Of a stretch of 64,000 bases of DNA, positions 39,772 to 50,018 are shown piece after piece. The DNA is from Rhynchopus sp. YZ270_cl-10 (Eukaryota; Euglenozoa; Diplonemea; Diplonemida; Diplonemidae), in the NCBI GenBank assembly GCA_964035575.1, contig OZ037926.1:310001-374000 (forward strand), read 5' to 3'. The notes under the pieces were generated by a model that ran no database searches, was not told the origin of the DNA, and saw only the letters and a program-made list of their open reading frames with translations. Position numbers and translations under genes: made by a program. How positions within the stretch are numbered: position 1 is the stretch's first letter; each line of letters begins with the position of its first letter.

Positions 39772-40911
39772 TCACACCCCACACTCTGACACGACCACTT
39801 CGGACCCCTCCTCCATCTCAAAAATCTCTGAGCCGAAGGTCTTTCCTGTTACCTCCCTTGCGTTGTTCTCTGGCCCTGCCCAGGGCGAGAACTGAATCTC
39901 CACTGGCGAGAGCTGGTCTGTGTGGGCACCTTCCCCTGCACCCCTTGGATCACCTTCCTCCATCACACCGTCTTCACTCAGTTCCTGTGGAGTCTGGAGC
40001 GCAGAGAGCTGGCTTTGCAGCAATGCCCGGTTTCTACGGTGATCAGCATCTACGGTACATTCATCTTCGGATAGTTCATCGGGTAGTATTGGTGTGTGTG
40101 GTTCGGGCATATCAACACCACCAGCGTGCCGTGCATGCCCGGATTTCGTGGTTTGAGACCCGCCAAAGGGGTTGTGTGATTTGGCTTCTCCAGCTCCCAT
40201 GGGAATTTTGCATACACCGCGGAGAGTGTTGTCGTACTCCTTTGTGTACCCTTCTGCGAGTTTGTCTAATGCTAGCAGTTCGCTGTGTGTAACAGAAACG
40301 TCGTATCCCTTGGGTTTACCGAGGTGCGCCTTGTGAAGCAGGTTTCGCAGGGTAGGTGCTTCCTTTAGAAAGGTTTGGTGGGTGGGGTTGTTGGAGACTT
40401 CTCCACGGCGTTGCTTTATTTGGTATATTGTGTTGCATAGATGCTCAGCCTGTTTATGCGGCAGTTCTACCAATATATCTGGCAAATGAACCTCATTTGC
40501 CCGCAACCTCACCGTACAAAAAAGCACTGCGGTGGAGGCGTCATTTCGAACATAATTTAGGGCATGGAGATTGGAGAGTGGGATCGCATCTCTGATGTAC
40601 CCCTTTAGGTCAGAGCAGAACAATGCAAACGGTGTCGCGCTGATGTGCCTTCGGGAACGAAGCGTAATTTGCCGGCAAAACAGAGGAAGCAGAGGAGGGG
40701 AGAGCTTCATCACCTCGGCCCACACAACCCAGTCGGTTTTGGCAACAGCAGCCGGGGGCGCAGTGGGTCCGGATAAATCCCTTTGCGGAATCATATCATG
40801 AAGTATAGTGGCACACCGCACCCCAGAAGGTGGATTAGGGAATCTCTTTTGCCGCACCTTCGCCTTTTTTTGAAACCCCGGGGTCTTCTCTCGTGTACGG
40901 TAGCTCTCCAT
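39772..40911 (-). CDS. Protein with putative PH-like domain, single exon
   Basis: An intact 379-residue frame from the ATG at 40911. Residues about 85-168 align with the PH-like region of the gene at 31785-35084: a short strand pair (ATPFALFCSDLKGYIRDAIP), PLS, and a later LPDILVELPHKQ that matches LPDFLLEIGPTEQ in the other. Homology seems to run from about residue 35 to 200. The C-terminal half is acidic, disordered and unrelated. The likely role is a membrane- or protein-binding adaptor. A family I hairpin lies 85 nt upstream (40996-41034). The PH identity is inferred by pattern only. Confidence 0.65.
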   Translation of the reverse strand: MESYRTREKTPGFQKKAKVRQKRFPNPPSGVRCATILHDMIPQRDLSGPTAPPAAVAKTDWVVWAEVMKLSPPLLPLFCRQITLRSRRHISATPFALFCSDLKGYIRDAIPLSNLHALNYVRNDASTAVLFCTVRLRANEVHLPDILVELPHKQAEHLCNTIYQIKQRRGEVSNNPTHQTFLKEAPTLRNLLHKAHLGKPKGYDVSVTHSELLALDKLAEGYTKEYDNTLRGVCKIPMGAGEAKSHNPFGGSQTTKSGHARHAGGVDMPEPHTPILPDELSEDECTVDADHRRNRALLQSQLSALQTPQELSEDGVMEEGDPRGAGEGAHTDQLSPVEIQFSPWAGPENNAREVTGKTFGSEIFEMEEGSEVVVSECGV

Positions 40912-40995
40912 TTTTTTAAAAGAGAACGGTGTTCTGCCACCCCCCTATTTTCAGTTTTTTCAAAAGGAAAGAGTGAGAAGAACCAAATAGAGGGA

Positions 40996-41034
40996 AAGTC
41001 GGTAAGATGAAAGCCAAGCCTCGCTTAATCACCT
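40996..41034 (+). repeat. Hairpin repeat family I copy
   Basis: GGTAAGATGAAAGCC, short stem AAGC/GCTT around CTC, then AATCACCT. Confidence 0.55.
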
Positions 41035-41312
41035 AAAAAGGGGGACACCGAATAAATGAACGGTGTGTTGGTGTTGTGTAATAAAAATGGGGGAGAATTG
41101 AGGGTGGAGAAGAAAACTCCGTTAAAAAATTCCCCCTGTAGAAAATTGTGTGTGGGGGGTTTTTTGGAGGGGGGGTGGGACCGCAATTGGGGGAGGAGAG
41201 GAGAGGTGGCTAAAGGGTGGAGAGGAACATTATTTTTCATAAATCCGTTGTTTTCGATGAAGGGTTTTCGTTCATTTTTTTTAAAAAGAGGGCCATACTA
41301 AACGTCAAAAGA

Positions 41313-41397
41313 GAAGTTGAAAAGTGCAAAACGCCTCACCGTTCATCGACGGACGCACGGCACTGCTTCTCCGCGGGGCTATCGAACCCCCAGAGAG
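41313..41397 (+). repeat. Hairpin repeat family II copy
   Basis: GAAGTTGAAAAGTGCAAAACG, inner hairpin CCGTTCATCGACGG, closing GCACT, then CTCCGCGGGGCTATCGAACC. Confidence 0.6.
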
Positions 41398-41461
41398 CAC
41401 TTCATTTGCACAAAAAAGGCCGAATCTTATTTTTCAATTTTTCAAGAGAAGTGCAGACACG

Positions 41462-41638
41462 ATGAACACACTCCGCGGGGTTATCGAACCCCCTCCCAGA
41501 GTGCTTACAGGGAGTTGCTGACCAAGGGGGAAACTGTGAAACAGGCACACCGCCGTTTCAAAAAGGGGGAAGGGCGCGTTGCCTTAACCGTGCATTGGTA
41601 CATTGCAGGAAGGGTTTATCGAACCCCACGCAATGCTA
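41462..41638 (+). repeat. Two family II second-hairpin copies
   Basis: At 41462-41508 CACTCCGCGGGGTTATCGAA is followed by CCCC and GAGTG; at 41598-41638 GGGTTTATCGAACCCC lies within GCATTGC-type flanks. Only the second hairpin of family II is recognisable. Confidence 0.45.
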
Positions 41639-41878
41639 CGGTAAATCATTAACATAAATCCCCAGCTTGGGATAGCAAAGCTGGGGAAAAACGGGAACAG
41701 TGAGAGGGGGTGTGTTGCGAACACTTCCCCTACCAGATCACACGAGAAAGGAGTGGTGACAAAGAAAAGATAGACACTTTGCACTCCCCATCTCTGCAAA
41801 CAAGGCTAGGGTAATTTTTTTTTGTACAAGGACGGTATGTGCTTATCTGGTGTTTGGTGTACTTTGGAAAAGAAGAAA

Positions 41879-41920
41879 CGTTTGTAAGATGAACCTAAGC
41901 CTCGTGTGCTTAGCCACCTT
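41879..41920 (+). repeat. Hairpin repeat family I copy
   Basis: TTTGTAAGATGAAC, stem CTAAGC/GCTTAG around CTCGTGT, then CCACCTT. Confidence 0.6.
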
Positions 41921-41980
41921 AAAGACTTTGGGTTGATGAACAAAATGAAGAGAAGAAAGGAACGTACTAAAAACCCATCC

Positions 41981-42850
41981 TGGTGTGGCTGACGACCCCA
42001 AAATAGCAGAAAATAGCAGAAAATCGCAGAAAATAGCAGAAAATAGCACTTTGGGGGGTTTTTTTTGGGTTTGGTGGCTGGGTGGTGGTGTGGCTCCCGA
42101 TGGACGAGGGAAGGAAACTTGGCCAGCCCGCAAACCCGGAAACCCCCTCCCACTCCACAAACGGATCATAAGGTACACAGTACACAGTACACAGTACACA
42201 GTACACAGTACACAGTACACAGTACACAGTACACAGTACACAGTACACAGTACACAGTACACAGTACACAGTACACAGTACACAGTACACAGTACACAGT
42301 ACACAGTGCACAGTACACAGTACACAGTACACAGTACACAGTACACAGTACACAGTACACAGTACACAGTACACAGTACACAGTACACAGTACACAGTAC
42401 ACAGTACACAGTACACAGTACACAGTACACAGTACACAGTACACAGTACACAGTACACAGTACACAGTACACAGTACACAGTACACAGTACACAGTACAC
42501 AGTACACAGTACACAGTACACAGTACACAGTACACAGTACACAGTACACAGTACACAGTACACAGTACAGCACCTGGTCTATATCGGGACAAAATACATT
42601 TTTTTTTGCTAAAATTGCTCTTATTTTTTACGCTTTTTTGCTCGAAAAAAACGTTGTCTGCATCTTTGGTAGGTGTTTTGGGGGACTGGCTGGGGTCAGG
42701 AGTCCCTCATTTCCCCTCCCTTTAGCAAAAGCCCAAACCACGGCCAAAAAATAAAAAAAATCCAGACCCCCAAAATAGCAGAAAATAGCAGAAAATAGCA
42801 GAAAGTAGCAGAAAATAGCAGAAAATAGCACCCCCCCTTCAGCCACACCA
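41981..42850. mobile_element. TGG...CCA element carrying a 7-bp satellite (870 bp)
   Basis: Termini TGGTGTGGCTGA and TTCAGCCACACCA, flanked by a perfect 5-bp duplication CATCC (41976-41980 and 42851-42855). Subterminal AGAAAATAGC repeats occur at both ends in direct orientation (about 42000-42050 and 42776-42832). The middle holds the 56-copy TACACAG array. No transposase. Confidence 0.8.
42174..42565. repeat. Pure 7-bp satellite, 56 copies of TACACAG
   Basis: 392 bp of TACACAG with a single variant unit (TGCACAG, unit 20). A flanking partial unit continues to 42570. Long open frames across it are a by-product of the repeat. Confidence 0.97.
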
Positions 42851-42855
42851 CATCC

Positions 42856-43302
42856 TCTATCTTTTGTGAGATGTGCACGCATCTGAGAAGAAAAAGAAAA
42901 ATAGTAACTCTGATAGGTAAGTAAAAGGGAAAAAAAGGTTTTTTCATTGATTGCACAATTACCCTGTTGGAGGGGTGATTGGCGACCGTATCTGAGGAAC
43001 TATTTCTCCTTTAAGCTACGCTTTAGGTATAAAAATAAAGGGTAAACTTTATGGTATGAACTGAAGAGGGGTGATTCGCAATTCTACGCACTTTTTTGCG
43101 CCCCCCATGCAGCCATACCATCGCTACTTTTTTCCAAAAAAATAAATAAAAAAATAAGCGCTCTTCTTTCGCACATTTTTTTTCCCGTTTTTTTTCCTTG
43201 ACGCTGAAGCTATTTTTTTCTGAAACCAAAAAAGTACAAAGAGTACGAACTGTTGATCTAAAAAAAACCACGACACGATGCGGGAAGGGATTTCCCCCCC
43301 AT
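42856..43302. other. Spacer
   Basis: AT-rich; no gene or clear element seen. Confidence 0.5.
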
Positions 43303-44047
43303 TGGGGAGATCCGGGTGCCCGCAACAACAATATTCACAAGCAATCACAAAAAAAAAATCCTCTTCACAAAAAATCACAAACAATCACAAACAAAAAATC
43401 TTATTCACACAAAATCACACAAAATCACAAAAAATAAATCCTATTCACAAAAAATCACAAACAATCACAAAAAATAAATCCTATTCGCAAAAAAACACAA
43501 ACGATCACAAAAAATCACAAAAATCACAAAAAATCACAAAAAAAAAATCCTATTCACAAACAATCACAAAAAATCACAAACAAAAAATCTTATTCACAAA
43601 AAATCACACAAAATCACAAAAAATAAATCCTATTCACAAAAAATCACAAACAATCACAAAAAATCACAAAAAATCACATCCACTTTTTGTGATTTTTTGT
43701 GATTTTTTGTGATTGTTTGTGATTTTTTGTGAATAGGATTTTTTTTTTGTGATTGCTTGTGATTTTTTGTGAATAGGATTTATTTTTTTGTGATTTTGTG
43801 TGATTTTTTGTGAATAAGATTTTTTGTTTGTGATTTTTTGTGATTTTTTGTGAATAGGATTTTTTTTTTGTGATTGCTTGTGATTTTTTGTGATTTTTGT
43901 GATTTTTTGTGATTTGTTGTGAATAGAATTTTTTTTTTGTGATTTTTTGTATTTATTTTGTGTGATTTTGTGTGATTTGTTGTGATTTGTTGTGATTTTT
44001 TGTGATTTGTTGTGAATATTGTTGTTGCGGGCACCCGGATCTCCCCA
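43303..44047. mobile_element. TGG...CCA element with long inverted simple-repeat arms (745 bp)
   Basis: Perfect inverted repeats of about 38 bp starting TGGGGAGATCCGGGTGCCCG, flanked by a perfect 5-bp duplication CCCAT (43298-43302 and 44048-44052). The left half is made of AAATCACAAACAATCAC-type repeats and the right half of the reverse complement, so the whole element can fold into one long hairpin meeting at about 43680. Confidence 0.85.
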
Positions 44048-44052
44048 CCCAT

Positions 44053-44681
44053 ATATTTTTTTGACAAAAAAAAAAACAAAAAACAAAGAACGTATACTAA
44101 AACGCAGCTCGGTCGTGCTCATGCAAAGGGTGGGACATTCGAGTGTTCCGTACCGTAAGAGAACGGAGGCGCTCAACAGAGCTTGATGAGGTACGACAGA
44201 CACCCTCAGAGGTAGCGAGAAGAAGTACCAAACCATACAATGGGTATCCTTTACACACACAAAAAAAAAAGTAGAGTTGAAATACAAAGCCCTCTCGTGA
44301 ACAGTGTACCTTGGTATATGACCGGCTGTACCGGAGGAAAAACAATAAAAAAACGAAAGGCGTCTTCTGACAATCCTTGAACGACATTTTTACAGTAAGT
44401 AAAACGAAGCGACAAAAGATAAAAACACTCCCCACCCTCCTTGAACATGAACACAAAAAAAATACCTGAAAAAGTTAGCATTTAATATTCCTTTTGTTAG
44501 CTTTAAACTCCGTGATCCCGCTACAAAAACCTTTTTACCACATCTCCCCTCTGATCCCCAACACACCTTTTGCTGCGCATCCCGATGCGTTTTTTAACCA
44601 TCAGGATTCCACACTACCCCCTCCTCCCCTCCCCCCTCCCCCACTTTTAAAAAAAAAAAAATATTTCATCCCCAAAAAAAA
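44053..44681. other. Spacer with family III hairpin
   Basis: No gene seen apart from the hairpin repeat at 44276-44335. Confidence 0.5.
44276..44335 (+). repeat. Hairpin repeat family III copy
   Basis: GAAATACAAAGCCCTCTCGTG, ACAGTGTACCTTGGTA, then a small hairpin CCGG-CTGTA-CCGG. Confidence 0.6.
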
Positions 44682-47600
44682 TCACTCCCTGAGCAGCAGC
44701 TTTGACAGAGAGTCGAGCAATCCCAACACCGTTGATTTCAACTGCGCTGCTGGTACCTCTTTGTCTGCTTGCTTCGCTAGGTCTGCAAGCTCCGCACTTG
44801 GGTTCAACCTTGCTTCCTGCTCTTTCGAAAGCTTCCTTCTCTTCGACACTACAGCACCCGGCTGGCTATGAACCTTCAGCGCCTCTGCCAATACATCCTT
44901 TATCAGAGACAGCTGCAAATTCAACTCTTCCTTCAACCCTGGTACATCCTGGTTCACATTTTTCAGCCACGGAGCGACCTTGAGAAGCGCGCGAGCTACT
45001 GTCTTAAGGTACTGCGGGGTGAGGCTATTGGAGGAGAGCTGGAACAGGTGGAGCCGTGTGATTTCCCTGCGGAGCATGAGGAACATCGCGTCGTCCTTCC
45101 CCTGTGAATAGTAGTCGGCAGCGCGGGAGGAGTGCACCTCTGACATTTTAAAGCGTCGTTCCTGCCGTTGTGCTTGGGTTTCCGCTTTGCCACCTGGCTT
45201 TCCTTTGCTTTCGGGGTTGTAATTCCTGCGGAGGGAGATGTAGTAAAGCTGTCCAATATGCGCGTTTGTCTCTGCAATCAATTTGTCATCTCCAACAGCA
45301 GTGTATGCAGCGATTGCGGAAACGAGGAGATCTGCGCAGCGTTTTTCATAGTCCACCCCAGGCGCATCCTCTAGAGTGACAAAGTGATGTTTTATCCGTT
45401 TTGCCAGATGCATCTGCGAATTTGCGGAGGAGATTTGCGCGTCTTTAAGCAAGCCTTGTTGGGTCGTTTGGTACTTCTTTTGCGAAAGGATTGTCACCGC
45501 ATCGTGATAATAGCTGAGCGCTTTGTTGGTAAAATTCTCCTCCGTTTCGGAAAGCGTCTTCGGCGAATCCCCTGCATCATTCGCAGCAAGCCGCATCAAC
45601 ACCCTACCAAGATTCATTGCCGTCGTCGCACGACTCACCTCAGACTGCGGGTCAGAAAAGCATTCATACGCCCTCCTATACTGATCGGACGCATTGTGCA
45701 GACGGTTTTCCCGAATCAACACTGTTGCCCAAAGGTTGAACATCCTCCCAAGCTTCATCCGCAGATCGACCTGAGACGAATATTTAATTTCAGAAAACGG
45801 GGACGAACTTTTTGCGCCTCCTGCAGCTTCAATCAACGCTACATGCTTCATCGCGGAATAGTAGTATTCCATCGCTTTGTTGATGTTTTCGTCCACGATT
45901 TCGGAGATAGGTTTCATTCTATTCAGCACCGACTCCGGTCCAGCAGATGCAAGCAACTCCCCCAGAAGCCTCGGCAAATCCGCGGTGGGATCCTCCTTAT
46001 CAGACAACTGCAACCTCGACAAACACTGATGAAAATCCCCTACCGTCTCCACCAACCTCGCCCGCGCTCTCGTTAAAAACGCTGGCGGCGCCCTTTCCCC
46101 ACCTGGCGGAGTTGGCGGCTTTATATTTTCCAACGCTACACCTTCATTGAGAACACTCCCAGGGGGTGCCATAAGAAGTGGCAGAGAGGCGCTGTTTGCC
46201 TGCGGCGCTGGGGTTGCCATGAGAATGACGTGCTCTGCCTTGGCGATCCAATCGAGGCAGTCGTACACTGCGTCCTTCAAGGAGGCCCGCACGGCAAGCT
46301 CCAGGTAGCAGTGGATGAGGCGTTCGCGGAGCTCGACGAGGAGAATGTGGTCGGGGATGTTCTCGAGGGCGAAGAGGGCCTTGCAGAGCTCGTCCGCGGC
46401 GAGTTGGTAGCCGACGGCCTCGTCGTGCATTTTGACGAAGGCTTTGGAGCTGGGTGTAGTGGGGGTGCCTTCTTGCTGCTTCTTTGCGTTGATGAAAGCG
46501 GTTGCAAGCTTAGCATGCGCCTGGGCGCGGATCTCTGGATAGGTGTCTGATGGAAGAATGGCAAGCGCCTTTTGGATAAGCGCAATGGCCTTTTGTGCCT
46601 GAGGGACAGAGCCAGAGTCGGCAAGCTTGGAACCCATGCGGAAGCACAGCATCGCCACCGGGTATGCGAAGGGTGCGTCGCGGTTCTTGTCTTGCGTGCG
46701 GCCTCCGCCAGAGAGCACCAAGGCAGTGCTGTCGGACTGCTTGGTGGTAACCTTGCGGTGGGTTTCGCTTTGTTTGTCATGCTGTTTGGAGAGAGAAAAA
46801 AAATAGCGTAAAGAGGGTTTGGAGATATGGTCAAAAAAAAGAAGTGGACCCAACCATGATTTCGTTTTACAAAAAATGTAGATATACCTCCAAATCATCG
46901 TAGATGGAGCTCAGGTCGTATAGCTTGAGGGTTTTGCCGTTTTCGCGAACCAGCACGTAGCTGCCTGCGTCGCGTGTGCAGTTCTCCTTGAGCCAGTGGA
47001 GGACGTTGCCGGCGTATTCCTGGACGATTTGCGGCTCGAAGCGGGCCTCTTTGGATATGGTAGGGATTTCTCCTGTGTTGATGAGCTGGTAGCCCTGCGT
47101 GACACCGTCCTTATGATAGCAAATGGCAACCTGTGGTACGTTGTTCATCACATTGTCAAGCCAGTACTCCAACGCATCAGACGGCGACAACGGCTGGTCC
47201 ACAGAACGGAGCTTCAACGCAATTTCATCCCCATCTTCATGCTTCATCACCAACTGGTCAGACCCGAGCAGTAAGTTGAGGTCTTGGAAATGGAATTTGA
47301 GGCTGCGCTGGAAAGACTCTGGTGCGGGCATCGTGTCGACGACCTGCTGTGCGTGGGCGGAGAAGGGGCCGATCGCATCGACATCAGGCTTGGGAAGGCT
47401 CGCAGGCGGTGGTGTCTCTGGTGTGTCGATCTGTGCTATGGGAGACGTAGGGGGGCGGGGTGCCTTCGGTTCTGTGGCAGTGCTCTCTTCGGGTGCTTCG
47501 GCAGCAGCCTTCTTCTTCTTGTCCTCGGCCTCGTCCTCGGCAAGGATAGAGTAGTACAGCAGCTTCGACATCATCAAGTCGTCCTGCATGTTCTCCGTGT

Positions 47601-49414
47601 TGACGTCCTCAAGGATCAAAGTGTTCCCAACCTTATGCACAGAAAGGCTCATGTCTTTGTTTGTGTACGGCGCGGTGTACAGCTTCTTCAAATTCTCGGT
47701 CTTCGCGATGAAATCAATCGAGTCCACGTCGGGTACGGACATCCCCAGGGATGTGGTCAGGAATTCCTGGGGGTGGGTAGTGAGGAGTTGAGGGAAGGAG
47801 TGAGGGGGGGGCATACCCTGTTCGCCTGGATGACGCGTCCAGGGTTGTGCGACGGTGGGGCTCGCTCGTCATTTTCAAGCCAGTTGGCGGGGGGGATCGT
47901 CAGGTCCGTGTTGTCCTGGACACGGGTGAACCTAGGGGTTTGAAGATAAGTTGAAAGATAGATGTCGTATATTTAATTCTGAAGAGAAACCTTTGTAAGA
48001 TAAAAAATACATACTTGAGCTTGGCCTCGGTCCCCCCAACAGGCTCGACGAAGAGTGCTGCACCCTTTCTGTCAATCTCATCCGCACGCTGTTGTGTATT
48101 GTTTTTATTTTTGCAACCCCCCTTCATTTTCACACCCCCCTTCCAACTCCAAAACACCCATTCAAACCCAAATTTTGAACATACCGAAAAGGTGAATTCT
48201 GCGATGGGTTTTGGCCGTTGGAAGTCGGCGCCAGCACCTCCAGGGATTCCTTCTATGCGACGCACCTCTGAGCGACCGAGGGCGAGTTGGAGCTCGTTGC
48301 CGATGCCATCACCACCACCACCACCACCACCACTACCACGCCCCTGTTGTTGCTGCGGCTGCTCGGTCTCTGCCACGTACTCCAGCAGCCGTGGCGGCGA
48401 CTGCGCCTCGCTCGACCCACCCGACCCCGGGGATGTATCATGGTGCATGACGTTCACAGCCTTACCTTTTGTAGCAAGGGGAAATTACTAATACGGCCTG
48501 GGAAGAGGAGAAGGTCCGCAAGAGAAGACAAAAACAAAAAGACAAAAAAAAAAAATCATACCATGCTGCTGCTGCGACGTATCGTTGTTCCAGGCATGCG
48601 CAGGGCGGTACTCCTCTTCTGCAGGCCGGATCTGCACATCGCTGCTGTTAATCCCCCACACCACATCCGAACTGAAATTCACAAACGCTGGCGGCGGCGG
48701 GCACTGCGGGAAGGTCAACCCTACCGGCACGTCCCTCATCGAATACCCTACGGGGACTGGAAACTGCGCGCCAAATCCATGCCACGGCTCGCTTTGTGGC
48801 GGCAACGGCAATGGGGCTGACATCATAGGCAATGCATTAATCTGAGGCATCGGTGGATGCATATGCCCACTGTTCATCATCCCCAACGACATAAACGGGT
48901 CTGACAAAGGCAAATGAGAGTTCCCCATGTGAGCCTGCAGTGGCGGCATCGGAGGGGTCTGTCCATGATAGTCTGGGTATTCAGGGTGCTGCGCCATATG
49001 CAATCCAGGGGATACTGCGCGTGGTGCTGGGGTCGGTTCTGCTTGGGGTGACACCTGTGGTGGCTGTGCTGCCGGAGTGTGCTCTGCTGTTACCGCTTCA
49101 GACTCGACAAATTTTCTTCTCAGTTCGTTCATATGCTCGATCGCCGCAGTAACAGTCTTGATCGGCCCAAAGCCGGTCATATTAAAGGGCTCCTCCTTCA
49201 GCTCCTCCTTAGTAAGCGCTGTGAAGCAGAGGCCGTTGACTTCCTCTTCTTCAAAGACTTTGGCGTACTTCTCTGCTAGGTTAACGCTACGTAGATACGC
49301 AGCGACCTGGTCAGAGGTCCATTGATGCGGGTTCTGAGAGGGGGAAATGGGGAGTGAAAGTTTTTGTTTTTGTGCTTTACTTTTTTGCTTCTTTTTGCAG
49401 ACCAAGGGGAAAGG

Positions 49415-49458
<44 letters not shown>

Positions 49459-49480
49459 AGGGACATACCTCAGAAGACAT
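44682..49480 (-). CDS. SAM domain - EDRF1-like protein, seven exons
   Basis: Exons 49480-49469, 49333-48562, 48465-48185, 48088-48015, 47931-47817, 47766-46888 and 46781-44682 join in phase to about 1410 residues. Introns are 50-135 bp, starting GTATGT, GTATGA, GTATGT, GTATGT, GTATGC, GTATAT. Residues about 8-70 form a SAM domain (WTSDQVAAYLRSVNLAEKYA). A Pro/Met-rich linker follows. From about residue 380 the protein matches EDRF1: VQDNTDLTIPPANWL, SIDFIAKTENLKKL, YWLDNVMNNVPQVAICYH, LYDLSSIYDDLE, then a long helical TPR-like C-terminal half. EDRF1 homologues are widespread in eukaryotes; human EDRF1 is linked to erythroid gene expression. The join at 48562/48465 uses an AAAAG acceptor and is the weakest; without it there are two genes. 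Confidence 0.75.
49419..49456. repeat. GA dinucleotide repeat in intron 1
   Basis: Nineteen GA units lie in the first intron of the SAM-EDRF1 gene, just inside the donor site. Confidence 0.9.
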
Positions 49481-50018
49481 GGTCGGGTGATGCGTGTGTA
49501 TGTGCGTGCCCTTTTGTGGGTCGGTGATGGATTTCCAGTTCCCCCGTGGGGGTATGAAGGGTTGTGTTGTGGGGGGGGCGCGTGTTTTGTGTGTGTTGTG
49601 CGAAAGAGTGTGTGTATGCTGTGGATTTGTGGGGGTTTTTTTTTGGTCGCGGGGAGGGGATGGGGGGACAGAATACGGGAAATAGGGTGGATCTCGAAGA
49701 AAATAACGTTTTTTGGTTAAATAGTGTAAAAAGACACACTGAAACGCTGAGTTATGTCTCCTAACACACCATCTACTCATTGGGCCTACCTCCCTCAGGA
49801 ATTACCCACAAACTACTACAACAGGCACACCTCATCCATAAGGAGTGGCAGAGAGCCGAGATGAGACACACACAAAAAAATTGAAAGATGAATAATACGG
49901 TCCAGAATTTTTACGATTACGGTATGCCTCTCGTTGCACACCACTCCAAAAAAAGCTGTTTTGACACCTGCTCCTCCTCCTCCCCAAGATGGATCCACTC
50001 CATTCTACACATTGTTAC
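49481..50018. other. Spacer
   Basis: Leader of the SAM-EDRF1 gene and AT-rich sequence; a loose family I-like stretch at about 49882-49945 (GAAAGATGAATAATACGG and later TGCCTCTCGTTGC). No gene seen. Confidence 0.45.

Larger units (their letters stand above)
40912..41980. other. Spacer with hairpin repeats
   Basis: No gene seen. It holds family I copies at 40996 and 41879 and three successive family II-type hairpins (TATCGAACCCC at about 41380, 41485 and 41612). Confidence 0.5.

Noticed and set aside
42174-42565. CRISPR-like array
   Set aside because: The repeat unit is 7 bp with no spacers.
42065-42754. Open frames across 41.9-42.7 kb
   Set aside because: The 7-bp repeat has no stop in several frames; the products are simple repeats (QYTVHST, VYCVLCT).
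43278-44287. Lys/Ser/Gln-rich open frames
   Set aside because: They come from AAATCACAAA repeats within the inverted element.
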